Below are positions 36,094-45,341 of a stretch of 64,000 nucleotides of DNA, one piece after another. Both the position numbers and the translations under genes were made by a program. Origin of the DNA: CBDBDZ01 sp965204215 (GTDB lineage: Bacteria; Pseudomonadota; Gammaproteobacteria; Pseudomonadales; GM7GCV1); contig CBDBDZ010000014.1 in assembly GCA_965204215.1 (NCBI GenBank), positions 372,001 through 436,000 on the forward strand, in the 5' to 3' direction. How positions within the stretch are numbered: the stretch's first letter is position 1; the number at the start of each line of letters is the position of its first letter. The notes beneath the pieces are model-generated. The model was not told the origin of the DNA. It did not search any database and was given only the letters and a program-made list of their open reading frames with translations.

Positions 36094-37830
36094 GCTATTT
36101 ATTAAGAGTTATTTATAAGTTTCTACGTTAGCTGGAATGGAGTGGTTGAGAGTTTTCGACCCATCACCTGGTAAATTTTGCTGGCCTCAGGGTTAACATT
36201 GGAAGGAATGCAATAAAGCACTTTCGTTTTGATATGCACCAATAGACTACGCTGAACATGCAATAGCGCATTGCGGATCACAGCAGGTGATAACTTTCTG
36301 TGCTGGAGCTTGACACGATAGCTTAAGAATCGCACTAAGCTAAATGCAACAAAAGAGATAGCCAGATGAGCTTGAATGCGTTTGGGTGTCCAGTGATAGA
36401 TAGGGCGTACTTTCAGATCATGTTTGGTGATGCGAAAACTGTCTTCAACTTGCCATAGCCCTTTGTAATGACCAAAAACGCCCTGTGCTGACATGGTGTC
36501 TAATGACGTTACTACGCCCTTGAGCCCATCCCATTGGGAATCGCGTTCTATTTTGCTCTGGTCAACACTGATATGCGTGTCGCCTGCCATTTTCAAATAC
36601 TTCTTGTAACCAAAATTGCTGAGCAGGCTCTTAGGATTCTTACTTCGCTTAAGTTTTTTAGTAATGCGTTCTATGGATTGCTCCCTATCCTTTCGGTCTT
36701 TCTCTGCTCGGGCATGATTATATTCAACAATCCAGCGTCTACCCTGATATGTAAACTCATAGCTGCGGGGTTCATCGTCATTACCTTGTTTGAGATAGCC
36801 AACTTGTTTCAAGATGGCTCTTTGCTCTTGTTGGGGTAAGGTCTTGAGTTTAGCCCCCACAATGTAGGGTATCTCCTGAGCTTCAAGATGAGTCAAATTA
36901 TTCTGACTCAGCAACCCTCTGTCAGCAACAAATACAATGCGTTCAATGTCATAGTGTAAGTGTAAATCAGCAATCGCTGCTTGTAACGTATGACCCTCAA
37001 ATGTGTTGCCTGGATATACTTCATAACCGACAGGTAACCCATCTTGAGTCACCAATAACGCCAACAGAACCTGAGGCTGGTTAAACTTCATATCCTTACT
37101 ATAACCATTGCTTTTTAACTCATCTTCTGTAAAAGATTCAAAATAAAGTGTTGTACAGTCAAAGAACAACACATCAACAGCATGACCTACCAGCTGACGT
37201 GTTCCTGATAGCACGGTATCCTTTATTCGATTAATCGCTTTATCATCCAATTTATCCATCATCCGATAGACTTTCTCCAATGGGATGCTAATGCCAAAAT
37301 CTTGCTCTAATGAGGTCACCGTCTCTCGTTTGCTGACAGGATTAGCAATACGAGCCAATACAATATGGCGGAAAATATCAACAGCACTGACATTATGGCT
37401 GGGGTGACCAATCGATGAACCAAAACCCAATTCATCGAATAATTGACCATATATCTCATGGATACCCACAGTGACACGCTGTTGTTCACGCAGTTGTTTT
37501 AAATCAACCTGAAGCGGTTTGTTTGATTCAGATTGTGATTTACTTTCAATAACTTGCTGTGCGACCTGCTCTGGATTAAACAAACTGGCCTGATGTTCAG
37601 CCTCAATATTGGCTTTAACATATTCGGCAACTTCTTTTAATTTAACCAGTTCGTCGTCATTCATGGCAACGCCAACGTAGCGTACTATCTTTTGCTTGAC
37701 TTTGTTACCATCGCGAATACTTTCAACAATTTGAACAGTTTTGCGTGGGCTATTGGGAGTGGACTTAACTCGAACGAACATAGCGTCATTATAGCACAGT
37801 GCAAAACGAAAGTAAATAATAAAAATTAAC
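36094..37830 (-). mobile_element. IS1634-family element with 12-bp flanking direct repeat
   Basis: A single transposase gene is bracketed by identical 12-bp direct repeats taggcactacaa at 36082-36093 and 37831-37842. If these are the target duplication, the element spans 1737 bp. I see only weak similarity between its two ends, so the exact limits are uncertain. IS1549, an IS1634 relative, is known for unusually long duplications. Confidence 0.7.
36123..37781 (-). CDS. IS1634-family transposase
   Basis: This 552-residue transposase has the family start (FVRVKSTPNSPRKTVQIVES with IVRYVG), LFFDCTTLYFES (first Asp), ERIVFVADRGLLSQNNL (second Asp) and YKGLWQVEDSFRITKHDLK (Glu region, YREKxE-like). 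It has full length with no stop or shift. It lies between a methylase remnant and the dnaT block and marks the right edge of the accessory region. Confidence 0.9.
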   Translation of the reverse strand: MFVRVKSTPNSPRKTVQIVESIRDGNKVKQKIVRYVGVAMNDDELVKLKEVAEYVKANIEAEHQASLFNPEQVAQQVIESKSQSESNKPLQVDLKQLREQQRVTVGIHEIYGQLFDELGFGSSIGHPSHNVSAVDIFRHIVLARIANPVSKRETVTSLEQDFGISIPLEKVYRMMDKLDDKAINRIKDTVLSGTRQLVGHAVDVLFFDCTTLYFESFTEDELKSNGYSKDMKFNQPQVLLALLVTQDGLPVGYEVYPGNTFEGHTLQAAIADLHLHYDIERIVFVADRGLLSQNNLTHLEAQEIPYIVGAKLKTLPQQEQRAILKQVGYLKQGNDDEPRSYEFTYQGRRWIVEYNHARAEKDRKDREQSIERITKKLKRSKNPKSLLSNFGYKKYLKMAGDTHISVDQSKIERDSQWDGLKGVVTSLDTMSAQGVFGHYKGLWQVEDSFRITKHDLKVRPIYHWTPKRIQAHLAISFVAFSLVRFLSYRVKLQHRKLSPAVIRNALLHVQRSLLVHIKTKVLYCIPSNVNPEASKIYQVMGRKLSTTPFQLT

Positions 37831-37842
37831 TAGGCACTACAA

Positions 37843-38066
37843 ATCAAAACCCAAGTATTTTGACCAATTTAGTAGCTTTCAAGCTTGATTAGATGACAAA
37901 TCTGTCGAAGTCGGGAAAAGGGCTGTAAAGCCAGGTAGCGGTTTGTAATTCACTTATGAAGTGAATCGAAGAATAAGCGTTTATCAATAACATTCAAACT
38001 CTTAGAAGTGAAATTAGCGTTCAACTGCGGAATCTAGGTTTAAGGAGTCAGGCTAAAGCCTGGAAG
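37843..38066. other. Intergenic region with two hairpins and a shared short repeat
   Basis: A perfect hairpin attcactt-atg-aagtgaat lies at 37948-37966. A second, caggct-aa-agcctg at 38049-38062, follows the stop of the minus-strand gene next door and may act as a weak terminator, although it lacks a T run. Bases 38019-38040 match 55951-55972 in inverted orientation with one mismatch (core aatctaggtt), possibly an orphan transposon end. No gene is seen. Confidence 0.5.
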
Positions 38067-38690
38067 TTATTGTGTTTTTAAAATCGTTTTCAGCTGTTCA
38101 AGATACTTCCCCATCTCTTCCTTAGGTACAGGGTTATGCTGTTTTTCTATTGATAGAGGCGTTGGAGATACATTCATTTCAACACCTTGTGCAATTTCGG
38201 CTTTTACCTGCTTAAAGCACTGTTTAAACAATGGAAATGTGGTACTTTCAGGCTGAGTTTCTATTCGCTCCCACCCTACCCTTGCCCCGGCAAAATAGAC
38301 AGCGGCATGACTCCAGTGATAATCGTTTTTAGGATGTGGTGCGGAACAGGCTTCTTCATAAGCCGCTAATTCGTCAGGACAGTTATCACCTACTAGTATG
38401 TTGTTGCAAGCGTCAATCATTTGGCTGATATTGGGTAGGTACTGATTATTTTTGATTAGATGATTTGCTGCCTTCAAAATAATTTCGGTGGAATAAGCAT
38501 CCAAACTATTTTTCCATAAGCGGATTAAGTTTTGTTCCCTGGTTCTAGTTCCGATTGCAGCGTGATATTGACTGTGGTAATTCAATTCAAATATTGCAAA
38601 AACCTGAAGAATGGTTTCAGAAAAGTCTATGTTTTCTTGCGAATAATGTTTAGTCGAGTAACCAGCTGAGGTCTTTAAGTTTTTCTTCAA
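38067..38690 (-). CDS. Replication protein P-like helicase-loader candidate
   Basis: The 207-residue protein resembles phage-lambda-P-type and related chromosomal proteins in its central block: LIRLWKNSLDAYSTEIILKAANHLIKNNQYLPNISQMIDACN. These proteins bring the replicative helicase to DNA. It overlaps the dnaT-like gene by 41 bp and lies downstream of it. DnaT paired with a loader is the usual primosome arrangement (dnaT-dnaC in E. coli). The C-terminal half is less conserved. The family call is moderate. Confidence 0.6.
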   Translation of the reverse strand: MKKNLKTSAGYSTKHYSQENIDFSETILQVFAIFELNYHSQYHAAIGTRTREQNLIRLWKNSLDAYSTEIILKAANHLIKNNQYLPNISQMIDACNNILVGDNCPDELAAYEEACSAPHPKNDYHWSHAAVYFAGARVGWERIETQPESTTFPLFKQCFKQVKAEIAQGVEMNVSPTPLSIEKQHNPVPKEEMGKYLEQLKTILKTQ

Positions 38691-39525
38691 TACTTATATC
38701 TCTAGTGCTTTGCGTTTTATTTTTGGCTTGATTGTTTTGTTGGTTTCTCCATTGGTATACAACGTAATCGAGAAACGACTTATTCCAGGAAGGTCGTGAC
38801 TCACCTCTATCCATCCAATACATAATAAAGGGTTTTAATTGCATCAAGGCGAATTCTTTGGGAATCTGTGTTTGTCTTAAATTTTCAAAAAATAAATGGT
38901 TGGGTTGCCAGTATTCACTGATGGGTTTAGCGGTATTATTTTTCTGATGTTGAAGTATCTCAAAATTGCGCCATTCTGATAAACAATAACTATAAAAACG
39001 ATCATCCCACGCCCAGGGTAATTCTTTTTGAGGGCTTTGTCTATAGCGCCCAACAAATGCCTGAATACGCTCAAGCGCAAATTCTTTAGGAATATTTTGC
39101 CCGGCAAGGCGTTGAAAAGTGTCCTCAATAGGGTGCCAGTTAACAGTGATGGATGTCGCTTTGGTAGGCTTTTGGGGTACTCTTTGTGACTTGGCAAGGC
39201 GATGTGGTTTGATGACAGAACCCAACAAGCTATAGCGAAAGGTTTCTGTCTGGTTGATAGGTGGCGATGCGGTTAATATTAAGCCGAAATTGCGAGCAGA
39301 CTGTAATACGGATTCAATTTTGTCAGAGTTCCAAAATATCAATTGCTCAATCAGTGTGGAAGAAGGTATCTCATACCACTCGCGCTGCTGTTCTTTGGAA
39401 GTGACAACACTGGTTTTTGCCTGTTGCTTTAATAGCTTTAAACACTCAAAAAATATGGCTTCCTCAAGACCAAAATCTTTTGCCAATTCAGCACAAAAAT
39501 ATCTGGTGTTTTTAGGGCTAGCCAT
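38650..39525 (-). CDS. DnaT-like primosomal protein with two DnaT domains
   Basis: This 291-residue protein carries two copies of the DnaT ssDNA-binding motif. The first is around HPIEDTFQRLAGQNIPKEFA, ending in WDDRFYSYCLSEWR. The second is around WQPNHLFFENLRQTQIPKEF, ending in SWNKSFLDYVVYQWR. The N-terminal 110 residues look like a winged helix. DnaT acts in PriA-dependent restart of stalled forks. It lies 12 bp after the cytochrome c gene and overlaps the P-like gene. Confidence 0.78.
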   Translation of the reverse strand: MASPKNTRYFCAELAKDFGLEEAIFFECLKLLKQQAKTSVVTSKEQQREWYEIPSSTLIEQLIFWNSDKIESVLQSARNFGLILTASPPINQTETFRYSLLGSVIKPHRLAKSQRVPQKPTKATSITVNWHPIEDTFQRLAGQNIPKEFALERIQAFVGRYRQSPQKELPWAWDDRFYSYCLSEWRNFEILQHQKNNTAKPISEYWQPNHLFFENLRQTQIPKEFALMQLKPFIMYWMDRGESRPSWNKSFLDYVVYQWRNQQNNQAKNKTQSTRDISIEEKLKDLSWLLD

Positions 39526-39537
39526 ATAATCGGGATT

Positions 39538-39861
39538 TTAATTGGATAGACTGTTATAGTAGGCAGCTAAATTGTTGATGTCGTCATCGCTTAAATTTGC
39601 AGCCATAGGGGTCATGACGGCTGATAAACCTCCTTTGCGTTTACCGTCGCGATATGCCTTGATAGAATTAACAAGATAACCATAATTTTGTCCTGCTAAA
39701 TTGGGATAAATATCAATTGTAGCGATGCCTTTAGCGCCGTGGCATGCAGCGCAAACGGCTGATTTGGTTTTGCCTTGGGCAATGGTATCGCTGTTTTCTT
39801 CGGCATAACAATTGGAAATTCCAAAGAAAAGCAGGCTGAGCAGTAAATAAAGGAGTTTCAT
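39538..39861 (-). CDS. Small periplasmic class-I cytochrome c (c553-like)
   Basis: The 107-residue precursor has a signal peptide cleaved after about residue 20 (CYA/EEN). The haem site is CAACH (Cys37, Cys40, His41), and a Met ligand is likely in VMTPMAANLSDDD. It is a soluble electron carrier of the periplasm. It is the first gene of a minus-strand set with dnaT, an unrelated pairing that probably reflects position only. Confidence 0.9.
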   Translation of the reverse strand: MKLLYLLLSLLFFGISNCYAEENSDTIAQGKTKSAVCAACHGAKGIATIDIYPNLAGQNYGYLVNSIKAYRDGKRKGGLSAVMTPMAANLSDDDINNLAAYYNSLSN

Positions 39862-40033
39862 AATAGAGATGATTTTAATGTTATTGAAGCTATGGAAATA
39901 TAGCTGTGAATAATAGCAAATTTTAATGTTAAAAATGCAACTTTATAAGCTTATCGTTATAATGAATTTTGTAAACTGTAATTTGTTAATCAACTCAATA
40001 ATTTATTTCTAAACCACTCAAAACAAGTACAAA

Positions 40034-41722
40034 ATGACCGATAATCCACTAAAAAATACTGCTAATAGACCATATTCTGCAGAAATTGTAGATGGAATTA
40101 CACAGACACCGAGCAGAGCCATGTTGCGTGCAGTGGGTTTTGAAGATGCAGATTTTAAAAAATCTCAGGTTGGCATTGCCTCGACCTGGAGCATGGTGAC
40201 ACCTTGCAATATGCATATTAACACGTTGGCAGATGCAGCTTGTCAAGGCGCTGATGAAGCTGGAGGCAAAGCTATTATATTCAATACGATTACTATTGCA
40301 GATGGTATTTCTATGGGCACATCGGGGATGCGCTATTCGCTGGTATCGCGAGAAGTGATTGCTGACTCCATTGAAACAGTAGTTGCAGGTCAAGGAATGG
40401 ATGGTGTCGTTACCATTGGCGGTTGCGATAAAAATATGCCTGCCTGTGTAATGGCAATGGCTCGGTTGAACCGCCCTTCAGTTTTCGTATATGGCGGGAC
40501 TATTTTGCCTGGTGAGAAACGTCGCAATATCGTATCGGTGTTTGAAGCCGTAGGCGGTAGAGCCAGCGGTACTTTATCGGATATTGAATTGCTGGATATT
40601 GAAAAAACCTCAATTCCAGGACCTGGTTCATGTGGAGGTATGTACACGGCCAATACTATGGCTTCTGCTATTGAAGCATTGGGGATGAGTTTGCCTAATA
40701 GCTCGGCTCAAAATGCGGTATCAGATGACAAACTGCAAGATGCTGGCAATGCTGGAAAAGCGGTACTCAATTTAATTGAAAAAAATATTAAACCCAGCGA
40801 CATTATGACACGGCAAGCCTTTGAGAATGCGATTACCGTGGTTATTGCTCTGGGAGGTTCAACCAATGCCTGTCTGCATTTATTGGCAATGGCTCACAGC
40901 ATCGGTGTCGAATTGAGGTTGGATGATTTCACTAAAATTGGCGAGCGGGTGCCTGTACTGGCAGATGTCAAACCCAGTGGTCATTTTTTGATGTCTGAAT
41001 TGGTTGAAATTGGTGGTATTGTACCTTTAATGAAACGCCTGCTATCAGCAGGGCTATTACACGGCGACTGTATGACTGTGACAGGTAAAACCTTAGCTGA
41101 AAACTTGGCAGAGTTTAATGATTACCCAGAAGGCCAACAAATTATTCGCGATTTGGATAACCCCATTAAACCCAGCAGCCACTTGGTTGTTATGTACGGC
41201 AATATCGCCAACGAGGGGTCTGTTGCGAAAATTACAGGCAAAGAGGGCTTGGTCTTCAAGGGCGCGGCCAAAGTGTTTGATGGTGAAGAATTGGCAATGC
41301 AGTCTATTTTAGATAATAAAATTGTTGCTGGGAATGTGGTTGTTATTCGCTATGAAGGTCCCAAAGGAGGTCCTGGTATGCGTGAAATGCTCAGTCCTAC
41401 AGCAGCCATTATGGGGCAGGGTTTGGGTAGTGATGTTGCGCTTATTACCGATGGGCGTTTTTCAGGCGGGACTCATGGTTTTGTGGTAGGTCATATTACT
41501 CCCGAAGCAATTGATGGAGGTACTATTGCACTAATTGAAGACGGCGACACCATTGTTATTGATGCAGAAAATAAGCAACTGAGCGTCGATATTTCAGATG
41601 ATGAACTTGAACTGCGCCGACAGCGTTGGCAGCCAAGACCACTTGATAGAAGTGCTGTATTGGGTAAATATGCAAGACAAGTCAGCTCTGCATCGAAAGG
41701 CGCGGTTACCACAGACTTTTAG
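40034..41722 (+). CDS. ilvD: Dihydroxy-acid dehydratase
   Basis: This 562-residue enzyme makes 2-keto acids for branched-chain amino-acid synthesis. Iron-sulphur cluster cysteines lie in GGCDKNMPACVMA and GPGSCGGMYTANTM; the C-terminal GPKGGPGMREML and TDGRFSGGTHGFVVGH are family signatures. It has full length. A TATAAT at 39958-39963 upstream may be its -10 box. The next gene, rluC, begins at or just before its stop. Confidence 0.97.
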   Translation: MTDNPLKNTANRPYSAEIVDGITQTPSRAMLRAVGFEDADFKKSQVGIASTWSMVTPCNMHINTLADAACQGADEAGGKAIIFNTITIADGISMGTSGMRYSLVSREVIADSIETVVAGQGMDGVVTIGGCDKNMPACVMAMARLNRPSVFVYGGTILPGEKRRNIVSVFEAVGGRASGTLSDIELLDIEKTSIPGPGSCGGMYTANTMASAIEALGMSLPNSSAQNAVSDDKLQDAGNAGKAVLNLIEKNIKPSDIMTRQAFENAITVVIALGGSTNACLHLLAMAHSIGVELRLDDFTKIGERVPVLADVKPSGHFLMSELVEIGGIVPLMKRLLSAGLLHGDCMTVTGKTLAENLAEFNDYPEGQQIIRDLDNPIKPSSHLVVMYGNIANEGSVAKITGKEGLVFKGAAKVFDGEELAMQSILDNKIVAGNVVVIRYEGPKGGPGMREMLSPTAAIMGQGLGSDVALITDGRFSGGTHGFVVGHITPEAIDGGTIALIEDGDTIVIDAENKQLSVDISDDELELRRQRWQPRPLDRSAVLGKYARQVSSASKGAVTTDF

Positions 41723-41723
41723 C

Positions 41724-42689
41724 TTGACTACTGATAAAGTACAGTTCATTGATGTTGATGAAAGCTCACAAGGTCAACGCCTGGATAACTTTTTATTACG
41801 CGAACTCAAAGGAGTGCCGCGTTCGTTGATATATCGTTTAATTCGCACAGATGAAGTGCGGGTCAATAAAAAGCGTGTTAAAGTCACCACTAGACTAAGC
41901 GCAGGAGACAGTGTGCGTGTAGCTCCAATTCGTCAAGCAAAGCCCAAAACCAACGATTTTGGCGAGGCTAATAATCAGTTAGAGCAGCGCATATTATATG
42001 AAGATGAGCAGCTTATTGTCCTCGATAAACCCAGTGGTTGGGCGGTGCATGGTGGGTCTGGCATTGCGTTTGGTGTGATTGAACATATGCGTCAAAATCG
42101 CCCCGAGTTCAAATTTTTGGAGTTAGCACACAGGTTGGATAGGGAGACATCGGGCTGTTTAATTTTGGCAAAAAAACGCAGCTGCCTATTAGAATTACAA
42201 AAATTGATTCGCGCCGGGGCAATGCAGAAGCACTATAATGCATTAGTGATTGGTAAATGGCCTAAATCGTTACAACGGGTGGAAGTACCACTGCAAAAAA
42301 ATGTATTACAGTCAGGAGAGAGAGTGGTTAAAGTTAGTGACAATGGCAAGCCCTCAACAACATTATTTCGCAGATTAAAAGTGATTGAAAACTTGAGTCT
42401 TGATAGTACCAAGAGTGTCGCAAATGAGCCATTTATATTAAGTTGGCTTGATATTGAATTGCTGACAGGGCGCACGCATCAAATTCGTGTACACTGCAAA
42501 CACAGTGGCTTTCCTATATTAGGGGATGCGAAATATGGTATCGAAAGCATCAACAAAGCAGCCAAGGCCATAGGGCTTAATCGGCTGTGTCTACATGCAA
42601 GAAAGTTACAATTTCAATTGGAAGGTAAACCGCCAGTGGTGATTGATGCCCCCATTCCCTCTGAATTATCAATAATCCGGGATGATTAA
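41724..42689 (+). CDS. rluC: Ribosomal large-subunit pseudouridine synthase (RluC type)
   Basis: An S4 RNA-binding domain (QRLDNFLLRELKGVPRSLIYR) is followed by the synthase domain with catalytic HRLDRETSG and the RTHQIRVHCKHSGFPILGDAKYG block. RluC modifies 23S rRNA uridines 955, 2504 and 2580 in E. coli. The start is unclear: the frame extends back into ilvD, and I chose TTG at 41724, two bases after the ilvD stop, because homology begins about ten codons later. Length and neighbour (a HAD phosphatase) fit rluC. Confidence 0.9.
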   Translation: MTTDKVQFIDVDESSQGQRLDNFLLRELKGVPRSLIYRLIRTDEVRVNKKRVKVTTRLSAGDSVRVAPIRQAKPKTNDFGEANNQLEQRILYEDEQLIVLDKPSGWAVHGGSGIAFGVIEHMRQNRPEFKFLELAHRLDRETSGCLILAKKRSCLLELQKLIRAGAMQKHYNALVIGKWPKSLQRVEVPLQKNVLQSGERVVKVSDNGKPSTTLFRRLKVIENLSLDSTKSVANEPFILSWLDIELLTGRTHQIRVHCKHSGFPILGDAKYGIESINKAAKAIGLNRLCLHARKLQFQLEGKPPVVIDAPIPSELSIIRDD

Positions 42690-42712
42690 AAACGAGAATC
42701 GAGTCAAAATAA

Positions 42713-43351
42713 ATGTTATACATATTTGATTGGGATGGTACGTTAAGTGATTCGCTTGTCAGTATTGTTAGTTCCTTTCAAGTTGTTTCTAAAGCTCTGG
42801 ATTTACCCATTAAAACCGACAAAGAAGTGCGGAGCATTATTGGTCTGGGCTTAAACGAAGGCATTGAAATTTTGTACCCAGGCAATGGCAGTGAAATGCT
42901 CGAAAAAATTAGAAAGTACTATGCTGAGCATTATCGCCAAAACAATCAGCGTGAAGAAACATTGTATCCAGGGTCATATAACCTACTCAAACAATTATCT
43001 GACAATGGTCATAGTCTGGCAGTTGCCACAGGCAAAAGCCGCAAAGGCCTGGACAGAGCCATGCGACTTAGTAATACCACTGATTTTTTTCTCTATACCC
43101 GCACAGCGGATGAAGCACCTTCTAAACCCAACCCACAAATGCTGCACGATATTTTAGATTTCACCGGGGTAGATAAGGAACAAGCGGTAATGATTGGCGA
43201 TACCACTTTTGATTTGGAAATGGCTTGCCACGCGGGCATTAAAAGTGTAGGTACAAGTTATGGCGCTCATCATGTTGATGCTTTGCTTGAGCATAACCCT
43301 ATAGGTATTATTGATTCCATTGAAGCATTGCTCCACATTCAATTAGACTAA
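42713..43351 (+). CDS. HAD-superfamily phosphatase (phosphoglycolate phosphatase-like)
   Basis: This 212-residue IA-type HAD hydrolase has motif I FDWDGTLSDS (Asp6, Asp8), motif II VATGKSRKG, a Lys in SKPNPQ and motif IV MIGDTTFDLEMA. The helical cap lies between residues 17 and 90. Such a gene next to rluC is common in Pseudomonas and relatives. The substrate cannot be told from sequence; small sugar or phosphoglycolate phosphates are usual. It lies 3 bp before uup. Confidence 0.88.
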   Translation: MLYIFDWDGTLSDSLVSIVSSFQVVSKALDLPIKTDKEVRSIIGLGLNEGIEILYPGNGSEMLEKIRKYYAEHYRQNNQREETLYPGSYNLLKQLSDNGHSLAVATGKSRKGLDRAMRLSNTTDFFLYTRTADEAPSKPNPQMLHDILDFTGVDKEQAVMIGDTTFDLEMACHAGIKSVGTSYGAHHVDALLEHNPIGIIDSIEALLHIQLD

Positions 43352-43354
43352 CCA

Positions 43355-45244
43355 ATGACACTGGTAAGACTACATGATATTTCGCTAGAGTACGGTGAAC
43401 AAAAAATATTCACTAATATTTCACTTACAGTTGAAGAAAAAGAGCGCATCTGTCTAATTGGTCGCAATGGAACGGGCAAGTCAACACTGATGAAAATCAT
43501 CTCTGGAATGGTAGAACCCGATCAGGGTGAAATTCATTATCGTGACCATGTTAAAATTAGTCAACTTGCTCAGGAATTACCCGAAGCCAGGCATCATAAA
43601 GTTATTGATGTGGTGCGTTCAGGGCTAGCGCAGCAACAGCAACGACTTGACGATTATTATCAATTACTGGAAAAAGGGGTTAGTGATGAAGAATTGTTTG
43701 AGTTGCAAAATACTATTGATGCACTAGGGGGTTGGAATTTAGACCAGCAAGTGGAAACCATTATCACTGAACTTGGGCTACCTGTTGAAAAGACCATGAA
43801 CGAGTTATCTGGCGGTTGGCGCAGGCGGGTAGCACTGGGTCAGGCTTTGGTTTCAAAGCCCGATGTGCTATTGCTGGACGAACCTACCAATCATTTAGAT
43901 ATTAGTACCATAGAATGGCTCGAACATACGGTTCGAGGCTATGCAGGCACGGTGGTTTTTATCACTCACGACAGGCATTTTTTGCAAAAGCTGGCAACGC
44001 GAATTGTGGAAATAGACAGGGCCAATGTGATTAGCTGGTCGGGCAATTACAGCAATTATTTGCGGCGCAAAGAACAAGCCAATGAAGTGGAAGATACTCA
44101 AAATGCTCTATTTGACAAGAAATTAGCCCAGGAAGAAGTTTGGATAAGGCAGGGTATTAAGGCGCGAAGAACTCGTAACGAAGGGCGAGTGCGTTTACTT
44201 ATACAAATGCGCGAAGAACAAATGCAACGCGTTAAACGCGAGAAGAAAGCTAAAATACATATTGTCGAAGGTGAAAAATCGGGACGCAAAGTCATTGAAG
44301 CACGCAATATAAGTCACGGTTTTGGAACCAGGGATAACTTTCAGTCAGTTATTGAAAATGTAAACTTACGAATTATGCGTGGCGACAGAATTGGCTTGGT
44401 GGGAAATAATGGGGTAGGCAAATCAACACTGCTTAAAATTTTATTAGGACGTATTAATGCCAATAATGGCACGGTCAAACTTGGAACCAATATTGAAATG
44501 GCGTATTTTGACCAAACTCATAACGATATAGAACTGGATAAAACAGTTGCTTACAATGTGGGAGGAGGGAAAGAATACATAAAAGTCAATGGGCGCGAAA
44601 GACATATTATCGGTTATTTAAAAAACTTTTTATTTAGCCCTAAACGCTCACAGCAAGTCACCAGTGCACTTTCAGGTGGTGAAAAAAACCGTGTAGTATT
44701 GGCAAAATTATTTACCAAACCGAGCAATTTAATGGTGCTTGATGAACCGACTAATGATTTGGACATTGAAATGTTAGAGGTGCTGGAAGAGCAGTTAGTG
44801 GAATATAAAGGCACTTTAATATTAGTGAGTCACGACCGTGAATTTTTAGATAATGTCGTTACCAGTATTTTAGTATTTGAAGACAGCGGTAAAATTGTTG
44901 AATACCCTGGAGGGTATTCGGACTGGATGCGCAAAGGCAAAGCATTACAGCAGGGTGAAAATCAACTGAAGTTTAATAAAGCCACGCAACCTGTAATGGG
45001 CAGTACGGCTTCAAAGCCGAAAAAATTAAGTTATAAATTGCAACGCGAATTGGATATGCTTCCCGACACCATTGAAAAGCTAGAGGCGGGCATTACTGAA
45101 TTGAACCAACAACTACAGAGTGCTGAATTTCACACCATGAGTTTTGAACAGCAACAGCCCGTTTTAGAGACCTTAACTGCCAGTCAAGCAAGATTAGATA
45201 GTGCCACTGAAAGATGGATTGAATTAGAGAATATGACGCAATAA
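43355..45244 (+). CDS. uup: ABC-F family ATPase Uup
   Basis: The 629-residue protein has two ABC cassettes and no membrane segment. Walker A motifs are GRNGTGKST and GNNGVGKST, signatures LSGGWRRR and LSGGEKNR, and Walker B motifs LLLDEPTNHLD and MVLDEPTNDLD. An inter-domain linker and a C-terminal coiled coil (from KKLSYKLQRELDML), typical of Uup, follow. ABC-F proteins act on ribosomes, and Uup also affects branched DNA and precise transposon excision. Confidence 0.93.
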   Translation: MTLVRLHDISLEYGEQKIFTNISLTVEEKERICLIGRNGTGKSTLMKIISGMVEPDQGEIHYRDHVKISQLAQELPEARHHKVIDVVRSGLAQQQQRLDDYYQLLEKGVSDEELFELQNTIDALGGWNLDQQVETIITELGLPVEKTMNELSGGWRRRVALGQALVSKPDVLLLDEPTNHLDISTIEWLEHTVRGYAGTVVFITHDRHFLQKLATRIVEIDRANVISWSGNYSNYLRRKEQANEVEDTQNALFDKKLAQEEVWIRQGIKARRTRNEGRVRLLIQMREEQMQRVKREKKAKIHIVEGEKSGRKVIEARNISHGFGTRDNFQSVIENVNLRIMRGDRIGLVGNNGVGKSTLLKILLGRINANNGTVKLGTNIEMAYFDQTHNDIELDKTVAYNVGGGKEYIKVNGRERHIIGYLKNFLFSPKRSQQVTSALSGGEKNRVVLAKLFTKPSNLMVLDEPTNDLDIEMLEVLEEQLVEYKGTLILVSHDREFLDNVVTSILVFEDSGKIVEYPGGYSDWMRKGKALQQGENQLKFNKATQPVMGSTASKPKKLSYKLQRELDMLPDTIEKLEAGITELNQQLQSAEFHTMSFEQQQPVLETLTASQARLDSATERWIELENMTQ

Positions 45245-45341
45245 AAAGCTGTTTAGCTGTAAAAGTTTATTAACTTGACTCGACAGACAACCTTGATTTA
45301 CAGGGAATTGTCAGATGAAGTCTAAATTTCTACAAATAACT

